Origin: an uncultured Myxococcales bacterium
GTDB lineage: Bacteria; Myxococcota_A; UBA9042; DTJE01
Assembly: GCA_903857665.1 (NCBI GenBank)
Contig: CAIOFV010000033.1
Span: forward strand, 1-55,467
DNA: 55,467 nucleotides
Reading direction: 5' to 3'
The notes under the pieces were generated by a model, which saw only the letters and a list, made by a program, of their open reading frames with translations, was not told the origin of the DNA and searched no databases. Position 1 is the first letter of the stretch. Each line of letters begins with the position of its first letter. The translations under genes and the position numbers were made by a program. Shown here in pieces: positions 1 through 7,940 of this stretch.

Positions 1-3000
1 ACGCGGCCGACGCGGCCGACATCCCGCCCCCTCCGGCCTGCACCGCCGGTGATCCGTGCAACGACGGCGACCCCTGTACCTTCGGGGATACGTGCGTGGA
101 CGGCGTGTGCAAGGGAACGTCCGTCGCGGCCTGCGACGACAAGATCGCCTGCACCGAGGACGCCTGCACGTCCGCGACCGAGTGCACCCACATCGTGAAG
201 CCGGGCTGGTGCCTGGTGGACGGCGCCTGCTACGAGGACGGCAAGGCGGACCCGGCGAACGCCTGCATGGGATGCGTCAGCGCCCTGGCCGGGGACCGCT
301 TCCTGCCGGACGACGCGCTGCCGTGCAGCGACGGCAACGGGTGCACGGTGGGCGACCGGTGCCTGAAGGGCACCTGCAAGCCCGGGCCGGTGAACTGCGA
401 TGACGGCGAGGAGTGCACCAGCGACAAGTGCGTCGATGGCGAGTGCGTCAACGACGCGCTGACCGGCACGGCGTGCAGCGATTCGAATGCCTGCACGACC
501 GGCGACGTCTGCAAGAGCGGGCAGTGCGTGGGCGTCCCGCTCGATTGCGACGACGGCAACGGCTGCACCCTGGACTCCTGTTCGCCCGCGACCGGTTGCA
601 GCCACCAGCCCATCGACAAGGAATGCGACGACGGCAACGCCTGCACGGTCGGCGACAAGTGCGTCCAGGGCGTCTGCACGTCCGGCGACCAGCGGCCGAA
701 CTGCGACGACGGCAACCCCTGCACCGACGACGGGTGCGTGCCGACCAAGGTGGGCGGCTGCGTCCACATCCCGAACGTGGCCCCGTGCGACGACAAGGAC
801 CCCTGCACCGTGGGCGACACGTGCGGCAAGGGCGCCTGCCTGCCCGGCAAGGATCTGCTGCCGTGCGACGATCTCAACATCTGCACCACCGACGCCTGCG
901 TGCCGGGCACGGGGTGCGTGTTCACCAACAACAACGAACCGTGCGAGGACGGCGACCCCTGCACCCTCAACGACACCTGCGGCGGCGGCACCTGCCAGCA
1001 CGGCGCGGGCTCGCTGGACTGCAACGACGACGACCCCTGCACCGACGACGTCTGCGCGGCGGGCGTGGGTTGTACGCATCCGTTCAACACGGCGCCGTGC
1101 GACGACAACAACGTCTGCACCCAGAGCGACGTCTGCCAGGGCGACGGCACCTGCAAGGGGACGATGCCGGAAGGCTACTGCGACGACAGCCAGCAGTGCA
1201 CCATCGACACGTGCAGCCCGGTGAACGGCTGCCAGCACAAGGTGGACAACCGGCCGGACTGCCGCCCGCAGATCGTCATCGACTTCCCGCCGCGCGGCGC
1301 CACCCTCGATCCGCTGTCGGCGAAGGTCGGCACGTCGAAGACCATCACCGTGGTGGGCCACGTGGTCGCAGGCCTCGACGGCTGGATGGTCCCGTCGCTG
1401 ACGGTCAACGGCCAGGCGGTCATCCCGAACCCGGTGGACAACTCGTTCACGATGGACATCGACTCGCGCCAGGGGTTCAACCCGATCGTCGTCGATGCCG
1501 TGGACATCATGGGCCTGAAGGACCACGTGGTGCAGTCGTACTACTTCTCCAGCAAATGGTACCCGGTGGACCAGGCGAACCCGGACCAGTCGAAGGTCAC
1601 CGACGGCCTGATGATGTTCCTGGGGCCGAAGGTCTGGGACGACGGCGACCGCACCGGCAACCCGAACAGCATCGCCGACGTCATCGTGCTGTACCTGAAG
1701 ACCCTGAACATCATGTCGTTCATCACCAACCCGATGGCGACCGGGTCGCAGGTCGGCTGCAACTACAAGATCAACGTCAACAGCATCACGTTCGACACCA
1801 ACAACATCGGCGTTTCGATCGCGCCGGTCGAAGGCGGCCTCAGCCTGGTGGCGCAGTTGAACAGCATCGTCGTGAAGTTCCACGCGGACATGAGCGGCAC
1901 GTTCTGCGTGCTGGGCAGTTTCGACGGCACGGCGACGGTGGACTGGCTGAAGATCGCGGTGACCCTGGGCCTGTCCGTGGACGCCGCCACCGGTCAGCCG
2001 GTCGTCACCCCCGGGACCTCGACGGTGACGATGGGCACCCTGAACGTCGATACCAGCAACTGGCTGATCAACCTGATCATGCCGCTGCTGAAAAGCACGC
2101 TGCAGAACTCGCTGGTGTCCGCGTTCCAGGACCAGATCGGCAAGATCGTGCCCACGCTGCAGAAGGCGCTGGCCGGGCTGGCGCTGAACACGGACTTCTC
2201 GATCCCGGCGTTCATCCCCGGTGGGGCGGACACCACGCTGGGGCTGCGATCCACGATTTCGACGATCTTGTGCCACACGACGGGCTGCACGATCGGGCTG
2301 AAGGCCACGATCATCGCGCCTCACGGCGTGCAGCACACCGTGCTGGGGTCCATCGGCCGCGCGGCCTGCCTGACCGGGGTGGCGGAACCGACGCCGATCT
2401 ACCCGGTGGGTTCGCTGACCCCGACGCCCCCGGCGATCGAACTGGGCCTGCACGACGACTTCTTCAACCAGATCCCCTACGCCCTGTACTGGGCGGGGAC
2501 GCTGACGCTGCCGGTGCCGGCCTCGATGCTGGGCAGCGTGGACCTGTCGTCCTACGGCATTTCGGACCTCAGCCTGAGCATCGACATGTGGCTGCCGCCC
2601 ATCCTGTCGACGTGCAACGACCAGCAGGCCCTTCGGCTGGCGATCGGCGACCTGGGCATCCTGGTCAACATGAAACTGTTCGGCTCGCCGGTCCAGATGC
2701 AGTTGTACACGTCGCTGGAGGCCGCCGCGCACCTCGAGGCGGTGGACACCCCCACCGGCAAGCAGTTGTCCATTGCGGTGGACACGCCCTCGTTCATCGA
2801 CGTCGAGATCGCCAGCCTGTCGGGCGGCCTGGTCGGCGCCGAGGACACCCTGGGCAACCTGATCCGCACCACGCTGATCCCGCAGTTGCTCAGCTCGCTG
2901 ACCGGGAAGGCGCTGGGCACCTTCCCGATCCCGTCCATCGACCTGTCGCAGATGATCACGGGCCTGCCTCCGGGCACGAACATCTCGATCGAGATCCGCG

Positions 3001-3050
3001 AGATCCTCCGGTCTCATGCGTACACGGTCCTGTCCGGCAACGTGAAATAG
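1..3050 (+). CDS. Cysteine-repeat protein with BPI/TULIP-like C-terminal half (5' end outside the window)
   Basis: The frame is open from base 3, so the gene begins upstream; the first in-frame GTG at 96 lies inside a cysteine repeat and is not the real start. The visible N-terminus is an Ala/Asp/Pro linker. About 14 tandem C-x-D-x-x-x-C repeats follow (for example CDDGNGC, CSDSNAC, CNDDDPC), ending near base 1265. An Ig-like beta region comes next (to about base 1560), then about 490 residues of alternating beta strands and amphipathic helices. Two stretches there look like the two barrels of bactericidal/permeability-increasing (BPI, TULIP) proteins: the helix starting SNWLINLIMPLLKS near 2060-2190, and HDDFFNQIPYALYWAG near 2450-2500 with a GTFPIP motif near 2920. 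It is probably secreted or surface-bound, since the next gene has the same repeats and a lipobox. The cysteine repeats are plain to see; the TULIP call is inference from pattern. Stop TAG at 3048-3050. Confidence 0.85.
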   Translation, partial: AADAADIPPPPACTAGDPCNDGDPCTFGDTCVDGVCKGTSVAACDDKIACTEDACTSATECTHIVKPGWCLVDGACYEDGKADPANACMGCVSALAGDRFLPDDALPCSDGNGCTVGDRCLKGTCKPGPVNCDDGEECTSDKCVDGECVNDALTGTACSDSNACTTGDVCKSGQCVGVPLDCDDGNGCTLDSCSPATGCSHQPIDKECDDGNACTVGDKCVQGVCTSGDQRPNCDDGNPCTDDGCVPTKVGGCVHIPNVAPCDDKDPCTVGDTCGKGACLPGKDLLPCDDLNICTTDACVPGTGCVFTNNNEPCEDGDPCTLNDTCGGGTCQHGAGSLDCNDDDPCTDDVCAAGVGCTHPFNTAPCDDNNVCTQSDVCQGDGTCKGTMPEGYCDDSQQCTIDTCSPVNGCQHKVDNRPDCRPQIVIDFPPRGATLDPLSAKVGTSKTITVVGHVVAGLDGWMVPSLTVNGQAVIPNPVDNSFTMDIDSRQGFNPIVVDAVDIMGLKDHVVQSYYFSSKWYPVDQANPDQSKVTDGLMMFLGPKVWDDGDRTGNPNSIADVIVLYLKTLNIMSFITNPMATGSQVGCNYKINVNSITFDTNNIGVSIAPVEGGLSLVAQLNSIVVKFHADMSGTFCVLGSFDGTATVDWLKIAVTLGLSVDAATGQPVVTPGTSTVTMGTLNVDTSNWLINLIMPLLKSTLQNSLVSAFQDQIGKIVPTLQKALAGLALNTDFSIPAFIPGGADTTLGLRSTISTILCHTTGCTIGLKATIIAPHGVQHTVLGSIGRAACLTGVAEPTPIYPVGSLTPTPPAIELGLHDDFFNQIPYALYWAGTLTLPVPASMLGSVDLSSYGISDLSLSIDMWLPPILSTCNDQQALRLAIGDLGILVNMKLFGSPVQMQLYTSLEAAAHLEAVDTPTGKQLSIAVDTPSFIDVEIASLSGGLVGAEDTLGNLIRTTLIPQLLSSLTGKALGTFPIPSIDLSQMITGLPPGTNISIEIREILRSHAYTVLSGNVK

Positions 3051-3102
3051 GGCTTCGACGGGCGGCCGCCGCGGCGGCCGGTCCGTTCATGGGAGGTGAC
3101 CG

Positions 3103-5283
3103 ATGCGACGAGTGTTGACGACGATCTTCATGGTCTGGACGATCGCGGCCCTGGCGGCCTGCGGCGGCTCCTCGACTCCCGCGGTCGACAACGGCCCGGG
3201 GACGGATCCGGGCGACGACATTCTGGACGTCCTGCCGACGGACGCGCCGGACGCGGTCGGGGACGAGGGGCGGGATACGACGAACGTGGACCCGGGGACC
3301 GACGAGGGCCAGGACGTGACCGGCGACCAGGTTCAGTCGCCGGACGAAGGCGTCGTGCCAGGCGACGTGCCGGACGTCGAGGTCGTGCCCGGCTGCAAGG
3401 AAGGCGACCCCTGCGACGACGGGAATCCCTGTACGTGGGGCGAGGCATGCAACGCGGCCGGCGCGTGCGTCGGCGGCACGGTCTATACCTGCGATGACGG
3501 TCGCGACTGCACGACCGACACCTGCGACGGCAAGGGAAACTGCCAGTTCGTGATCAAGGCCGACGCCTGCCTCGTAGATGGCATCTGCCGGGCGAAGGAC
3601 GAACTCGACCCCTACAACCCCTGCGCGTCCTGCGTGCCCGGCTCGGACAAGGGCGCCTTCACGACGCAACCCGACACCACGGTGTGCGATCCGACGGCGA
3701 TCATGCCGGTCTGCCAGTTGGCCCTGTCCGGCAAGTGCGCTTCCGGGGTGTGCGTGCCGGACGTGACGTTCGTCAACGCATGCGACGACGGGAACACCTG
3801 CACCGCCGATTCCTGCGATCCGGTCACCGGCGCGTGCGTGCATGCGCCGTCCTCCGGTGGCGAACCGTGCGTGCTGGACGACCGGTGCAAGGCGGGCACC
3901 TGCATGGAAGGCAAGTGCATCATCCCCGCGAACGCCTCCTGCGACGACGGGAACGCCTGCACGGAAGACAGTTGCAACCCGGCGTCCGGCTGCGAGCACA
4001 AACTGCTCAGCGACATCCCCTGCGACGACGGCAGTGCGTGCACCGTGGACGACACGTGCACCGGTGGCGCCTGCATCGGCCTGCCGACCAACTGCGACGA
4101 CGGCAACATCTGCACGCTGGACGGCTGCAACAACATCACCGGATGCTGGCACGACGTCACCGACAACACCTGCTGCGAAGGCGGCGTCAGCAAGTGCGAC
4201 GACGGCAACCCGTGCACCAACGACAACTGCGACCCGGTCACGCTGGCGTGCATCAACACGCCGAACACGGCGGCCTGCAACGACGGCAATCCCTGCACGG
4301 TCAACGATTCGTGCGAGGCGGGCTACTGCTCGGGCGTGTCGAAGAACTGCAACGACGGCAACCCGTGCACGCTGGACTCCTGCCAGGCCGGCAAGTGCAT
4401 CCACACCGCGGTGGACACCGGTACCTGCGACGACGGCCGGGACTGCTCCACCGGCGACCACTGCGAGGCGGGGGCCTGCGTGGCCGACACGTCCGCGTGC
4501 GACGTGTGCACCTACACGTTCGCGCCGGCGGTCAGCAAGTTCGTTTCGATGAGCATGGCGGACAACGGCCAGGCGGGCAACGGCCTGAACCTGGACGAAC
4601 TGGCCACGACCTGCGCGCCGGCGGACAACTGCTGCTGCGGTTTGGACAACGCGCTGGGTCCGCTGGCGGGCCTGCCCGTGGCCCAGACGGGCATCTCGGA
4701 CGCGATGACCAAGGGCCAGATCATCCTGCTGTTCGAGCACCGCAACCTGCGGACCGACGGCGGCGCGTATACGCTGGCCTTCTACGCCGGCAAACTGGAC
4801 CCGGCCAACGCGACCTGCGACTTCCAGACCCAGGACTGCCAGTACATCGTGGACAAGAACATCTTCAAGCAGTGGCCGGACTGCGGCCCGCTGGTCACGC
4901 TGGACAACGCGAAGATCGTCGGCAACAAGCTGACGGCGGGCGGCAAGGCGTATCGCTTCCCGTTCGACCTGCCCCTGGCGGGCATCAACCTGCACGTGGA
5001 CCTGTACATGACCCGGCTGGAGGCGAACGTGGTCGTGGCCGGCGGCAAGGTGCTGAGCATGCAGGGCCTGCTGGGAGGCGCCGTGCCGAAGCAGCAGATG
5101 ATCGACGCGGTCAACGCGATCGACCCCTGGACGATCACCCAGATCGACAAGGCGACGGTGCTGTCCTTCATCGACATCCTGGTCGTGCCGGACATCGACG
5201 GCGACGGGGACGGCGTGCTGGAATCCGCGTCGATCGGCATCAAGTTCAGCGCCAACGCGGGCACCATCACCAACGTCTACTGA
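3103..5283 (+). CDS. Cysteine-repeat lipoprotein with Asp-rich linker and C-terminal beta domain
   Basis: 726 residues. A lipoprotein signal ends in LAAC (Cys20), so the protein should be anchored in the outer membrane; the start ATG has a good GGAGGTGA site just upstream. Residues about 25-100 form a linker of alternating Asp, Pro, Val and Gly. About ten C-x-D-x-x-x-C repeats (CDDGNPC, CNDGNPC and similar) fill residues about 103-465. The last 260 residues are a different domain, mostly beta, holding a CCCG cluster near 510 and a calcium-loop-like DIDGDGDGVLE close to the end. It lies 52 bases after the first cysteine-repeat gene on the same strand and is probably co-transcribed. The repeats occur widely in Myxococcota surface proteins of unknown role. 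No enzymatic motif is visible; adhesion or a structural surface role is a guess. Confidence 0.85.
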   Translation: MRRVLTTIFMVWTIAALAACGGSSTPAVDNGPGTDPGDDILDVLPTDAPDAVGDEGRDTTNVDPGTDEGQDVTGDQVQSPDEGVVPGDVPDVEVVPGCKEGDPCDDGNPCTWGEACNAAGACVGGTVYTCDDGRDCTTDTCDGKGNCQFVIKADACLVDGICRAKDELDPYNPCASCVPGSDKGAFTTQPDTTVCDPTAIMPVCQLALSGKCASGVCVPDVTFVNACDDGNTCTADSCDPVTGACVHAPSSGGEPCVLDDRCKAGTCMEGKCIIPANASCDDGNACTEDSCNPASGCEHKLLSDIPCDDGSACTVDDTCTGGACIGLPTNCDDGNICTLDGCNNITGCWHDVTDNTCCEGGVSKCDDGNPCTNDNCDPVTLACINTPNTAACNDGNPCTVNDSCEAGYCSGVSKNCNDGNPCTLDSCQAGKCIHTAVDTGTCDDGRDCSTGDHCEAGACVADTSACDVCTYTFAPAVSKFVSMSMADNGQAGNGLNLDELATTCAPADNCCCGLDNALGPLAGLPVAQTGISDAMTKGQIILLFEHRNLRTDGGAYTLAFYAGKLDPANATCDFQTQDCQYIVDKNIFKQWPDCGPLVTLDNAKIVGNKLTAGGKAYRFPFDLPLAGINLHVDLYMTRLEANVVVAGGKVLSMQGLLGGAVPKQQMIDAVNAIDPWTITQIDKATVLSFIDILVVPDIDGDGDGVLESASIGIKFSANAGTITNVY

Positions 5284-5291
5284 CGCGGCGC

Positions 5292-5324
5292 GGGCGGGCT
5301 TCCGGCGACCCCGGGGGCCCGCCC
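5292..5324 (+). terminator. GC-rich hairpin after the cysteine-repeat genes
   Basis: GGGCGGGC at 5292-5299 pairs perfectly with GCCCGCCC at 5317-5324 across a 17-base loop, starting nine bases after the stop codon. Only a short T run (CCCTTT) follows, so this is a weak candidate for an intrinsic terminator, or simply a 3'-stabilising stem. Confidence 0.35.
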
Positions 5325-5360
5325 CGGCCCGCTCCCTTTGCACACCGGACGGAGGACGCC

Positions 5361-5777
5361 ATGACGATGAAGACGCATCGTGCCGTGCTGGGGGCCGCGC
5401 TGGCGCTCGTGCTGCTGGTTCCCGCCCTTGCCGTGGCCGGCCCGAACATCCGCAAGAATGGCTCGATCGTGGCCGAGATCGACGGCGACCATCTTCGCCA
5501 GCACGGCTCGATCGTCGCGGAGTTCGATGGCAACACCGTCCGCCGCTCCGGTTCGATCGTGCTGGAGTTCGACGGGCACAACGTCCGGGAGAGGGGTTCG
5601 ATCATCGCCGAAATCGACGGCCACAACGTGCGCCGCAGCGGCTCGATCGAGTGGGAGATCGATGGCAACGGCAACGTGCGTCGCCACGGCTCGATCTTCT
5701 ATACCGTCGATGACTTCACCGACAGCGAAGCCATGAAGCGCAAGGTCGTCGCGTTCCTGCTGCTGTTCGCCGACTAG
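5361..5777 (+). CDS. Small exported protein of six 15-residue GSI-x-x-E-[IF]-DG repeats
   Basis: 138 residues, start ATG preceded by GGAGGA. Residues 1-26 are a signal peptide (cleavage expected after AVA). The mature part is almost entirely a repeat of about 15 residues with the core V-R-R-x-G-S-I-V-x-E-I-D-G; the glycines of GSI fall at residues 34, 49, 64, 79, 94 and 110, so only the last step is 16. The final residues (FTDSEAMKRKVVAFLLLFAD) form a helix-like cap. Such short beta-rich repeats usually stack as a beta-solenoid; that structure is my inference. No cysteines and no lipobox, so it should be soluble in the periplasm or secreted. I do not recognise a named family. It lies 77 bases after the cysteine-repeat lipoprotein. 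Confidence 0.85.
   Translation: MTMKTHRAVLGAALALVLLVPALAVAGPNIRKNGSIVAEIDGDHLRQHGSIVAEFDGNTVRRSGSIVLEFDGHNVRERGSIIAEIDGHNVRRSGSIEWEIDGNGNVRRHGSIFYTVDDFTDSEAMKRKVVAFLLLFAD
5445..5714 (+). repeat. Tandem 45-bp coding repeats (six units)
   Basis: Six units of 45 bases (the last step 48) encode the 15-residue repeats of the small exported protein. The best conserved part reads GGCTCGATCG followed by a GAGATCGACGG-like block. Units differ mainly at third positions and at one or two residues. Confidence 0.8.
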
Positions 5778-5860
5778 GCACTGTTCAGGGGCTGGTCGGG
5801 CCCCATGCGCTTCCTGGTGACGGGCCCCATGTCCCGACAGGCTCCCGGTCACCGCGGGAT

Positions 5861-6415
5861 TCAGAAATCGCAGCCGCTGTTCAGGAAGCGCGCTCGGCCC
5901 CACAGCACCGCTTCGACATAGTCGGCGTTCGCAGGGAGCCCGTGGATGCGCGCCGCCTTGTCCGGCATGCCGTGCCCGGCGTTGTACCCGGACAGCGACA
6001 GGTAGATGTCGCCCTTGTACCAGGCCAGGAAGGCCCCCAGCACCCGGGCGCCGCAGCGCAGGTTCTCCATGGGGTTCGACAGGTCGCCGCACTTCTTGGT
6101 CCGGCCGGTCAGGGGCATCACCTGCGTCAGCCCCATCGCGCCGACTCCGCTGCGGGCGTCGGGGCGGAAGTTGCTTTCCGTGCGGACCAGGCCGACCAGC
6201 AGCGCCGGGTCCATGTTGGCCTCGGACGCAGCCTTCCGGATCAGCGGCAGAAGGTCGCGGCACCGGTCGGATGCCTTCGGGTTCGAGGTGTCGGTCACGA
6301 TGGTGGATCGTCGGGCCCGGGCGGGCGCTCGGGCGCCGCCGGTGGTCGTCGAGGTCGTCGCACAGCCTGCCGCGACGGCCAGGATGCCCAGCAATGCTGC
6401 CGCCTTCCCTCGCAA
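5861..6415 (-). CDS. Lytic transglycosylase (SLT domain) lipoprotein
   Basis: 184 residues from a TTG at 6415, chosen because it gives a normal lipoprotein signal (LRGKAAALLGILAVAAGC, Cys18) with a purine-rich GAAGAGGGGG upstream; a longer reading adds 44 Arg-rich residues that look like noise. The SLT fold motifs are clear: catalytic glutamate in RTESNF (Glu80), GAMGLTQVMP, and GYNAG. Family members cleave the MurNAc-GlcNAc bond of peptidoglycan and leave anhydro-MurNAc ends; the lipid anchor would place it on the periplasmic face of the outer membrane. A conserved region with two cysteines (KKCGD, LRCGA) may form a disulfide. It is a compact single-domain member, transcribed away from rlmI. 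Confidence 0.88.
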   Translation of the reverse strand: MRGKAAALLGILAVAAGCATTSTTTGGARAPARARRSTIVTDTSNPKASDRCRDLLPLIRKAASEANMDPALLVGLVRTESNFRPDARSGVGAMGLTQVMPLTGRTKKCGDLSNPMENLRCGARVLGAFLAWYKGDIYLSLSGYNAGHGMPDKAARIHGLPANADYVEAVLWGRARFLNSGCDF

Positions 6416-6612
6416 CCCGACCCCCTCTTCCCGCCAGCGATCCCGGTCGTGCAGGCGTCCGCACGGCGTCCCGGTTCGGCCTCTTCGTCGCGCCCGGCCA
6501 GCGCCGCCTTTGCCACGGCCCCGCGGCGATCGTAGGATCGCTTGCACCGGGGCGCCAAGTCGGCGCTTGTTGATGTCGAGGCCCGCGCGCCCGCGTCGGC
6601 TGGAGAAAGGAC

Positions 6613-7785
6613 ATGGTTCGACCGATCGTCCGCCTGCGCCCGGGGCGCGCGCGCCCCTTCTGGCACGGCAACCCGCTGGTGTTTTCCGGCGCCGTGGCGG
6701 AGGTCGTGGGCGAGCCGCTGCCTGCCGATTGGGTGGACGTGCAGGATGCCGAGGGGCGGCGGATCGGCTCGGGCTGGTTCCACCCCGGGTCGTTGTACCG
6801 GGTTCGCGTGACGCGCCTGGCCCGGGAAACCTCGCTGCCGGACGACCCGGAGGGGGTGATCGCCGAACGCGTTGCGGCCGCGGCCAGGATGCGCGGCCGC
6901 CTGGGCCTGCCGTCGGGGGCCACGGACTCCTGGCGCCTCCTCAACAGCGAGGGCGACGGGCTGTCGGGCCTGACGGTCGATGTGATGGGGCGCGTGGCGG
7001 TGGCGTCCGAAACGGCCCTGTGGACCGAGCGGCATCGTCCGGCCATCGAGGCGGCCATCCGGGCCGCGGCCGGCGACGTCGAGGTCGTCCACCGCGTGCC
7101 GGCGGCCCTGAGGCGCGAAGAGGCCATGGCGACCCTCCCGGTGCCCGAGCCCCGGGAACCCATCGAGGTGCACGAGGCGGGCATCGCCTTGCTGGCCGAT
7201 CCCTGGCGGGGCCAGAAGACGGGCTTCTACTGCGATCAGCGGGACAGCCGCGCACTGGTCCGGTCGCTCGCCGCGAACCGGCGCGTCCTGGACCTGTTCT
7301 GCTTCACGGGCGGGTTCGCGTTGAACGCTGCGGCGGGTGGGGCCAGCGAGGTGCTGGGGATCGATTCGTCGGGTCCCGCGCTGGTGCTGGCGAATGCCGC
7401 CGCGGCGAGGAACGGCCTGGCTCCGCGCTTCGAGGAGGGCGACGTACGCGAGCGCCTGCAGCACGCGGGCCAGTGGGACCTGGTCATCTGCGATCCGCCC
7501 AAACTGGCCGGCGGCCGGCAGGACCTCGATGCCGCGCTCCAGCGCTACCTGCACCTGAACCGCGACGCCATCGCGGCGGTGGCACCGGGCGGCATGCTGC
7601 TGACGTGCTCGTGCAGTTCCGCCGTTCGCCGCGACGCCTTCCTCGAAATCCTGCGGGATGCGGCGACCCAGGCCGGACGGCGCCTGTCGCTGCTGTCGGT
7701 CCGTGGGGCGGCACCCGACCACCCCGTCCACCCGGCGTTTCCCGAGGGCGAGTACCTCAAGTGCGTGCTGGCGGGGCTGGATTGA
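6613..7785 (+). CDS. rlmI: RlmI-like 23S rRNA (cytosine-5) methyltransferase
   Basis: 390 residues. The N-terminal part (about 1-70) is PUA-like (HPWVFSG-type motif seen here as HGNPLVFSGAV), which binds RNA. The C-terminal Rossmann domain has the SAM motif DLFCFTGGFALNAA (about 226-239), the acidic loop VLGIDSS, the DPPK motif IV (about 294) and the Cys-containing motif VI LLTCSCSSAV (about 333) expected of m5C RNA methyltransferases. E. coli RlmI modifies C1962 of 23S rRNA; the exact target here is inferred from family. Start ATG has a GAGAAAGGA site. It ends 155 bases before ftsY. Confidence 0.88.
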   Translation: MVRPIVRLRPGRARPFWHGNPLVFSGAVAEVVGEPLPADWVDVQDAEGRRIGSGWFHPGSLYRVRVTRLARETSLPDDPEGVIAERVAAAARMRGRLGLPSGATDSWRLLNSEGDGLSGLTVDVMGRVAVASETALWTERHRPAIEAAIRAAAGDVEVVHRVPAALRREEAMATLPVPEPREPIEVHEAGIALLADPWRGQKTGFYCDQRDSRALVRSLAANRRVLDLFCFTGGFALNAAAGGASEVLGIDSSGPALVLANAAAARNGLAPRFEEGDVRERLQHAGQWDLVICDPPKLAGGRQDLDAALQRYLHLNRDAIAAVAPGGMLLTCSCSSAVRRDAFLEILRDAATQAGRRLSLLSVRGAAPDHPVHPAFPEGEYLKCVLAGLD

Positions 7786-7879
7786 CGGTGCCCCCGGGTC
7801 GGGGGAGCCCTTGCCGCGAAGGGGCATGCAGCGACGGACCGCAACGGCGCGTTCGCCCTGCGTTCCCCCGCGCCGTTGC

Positions 7880-7908
7880 TTGACGATCGCCCCCCCGTCG
7901 ACTACCAT
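7880..7908 (+). promoter_or_regulatory. Predicted sigma-70-type promoter of ftsY
   Basis: TTGACG at 7880-7885 and TACCAT at 7903-7908 with a 17-base spacer, 33 bases before the ftsY ATG. Read by eye. Confidence 0.55.
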
Positions 7909-7940
7909 GCGCCCCGGTTTCCCGGATGCCTGGAGGACCC

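Noticed and set aside
96..1265. Assignment of the repeats to the TIGR02232 Myxococcus disulfide repeat
   Set aside because: That family has the longer GDG...GEECDDGN...GDGCS pattern; here the unit is C-x-D-x-x-x-C with different spacing.
2956..5343. Long open frames on the minus strand across the cysteine-repeat genes
   Set aside because: They are antisense to strongly patterned repeats and consist of Arg/Val/His/Ala-rich low-complexity sequence; high GC keeps stops rare in that frame.
5445..5714. Regular repeats resembling a CRISPR array
   Set aside because: The units are contiguous 45-base coding repeats without unique spacers and without cas genes.
6416..6547. Longer start of the lytic transglycosylase
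   Set aside because: It would add 44 Arg-rich residues in front of the lipoprotein signal; TTG 6415 fits better.
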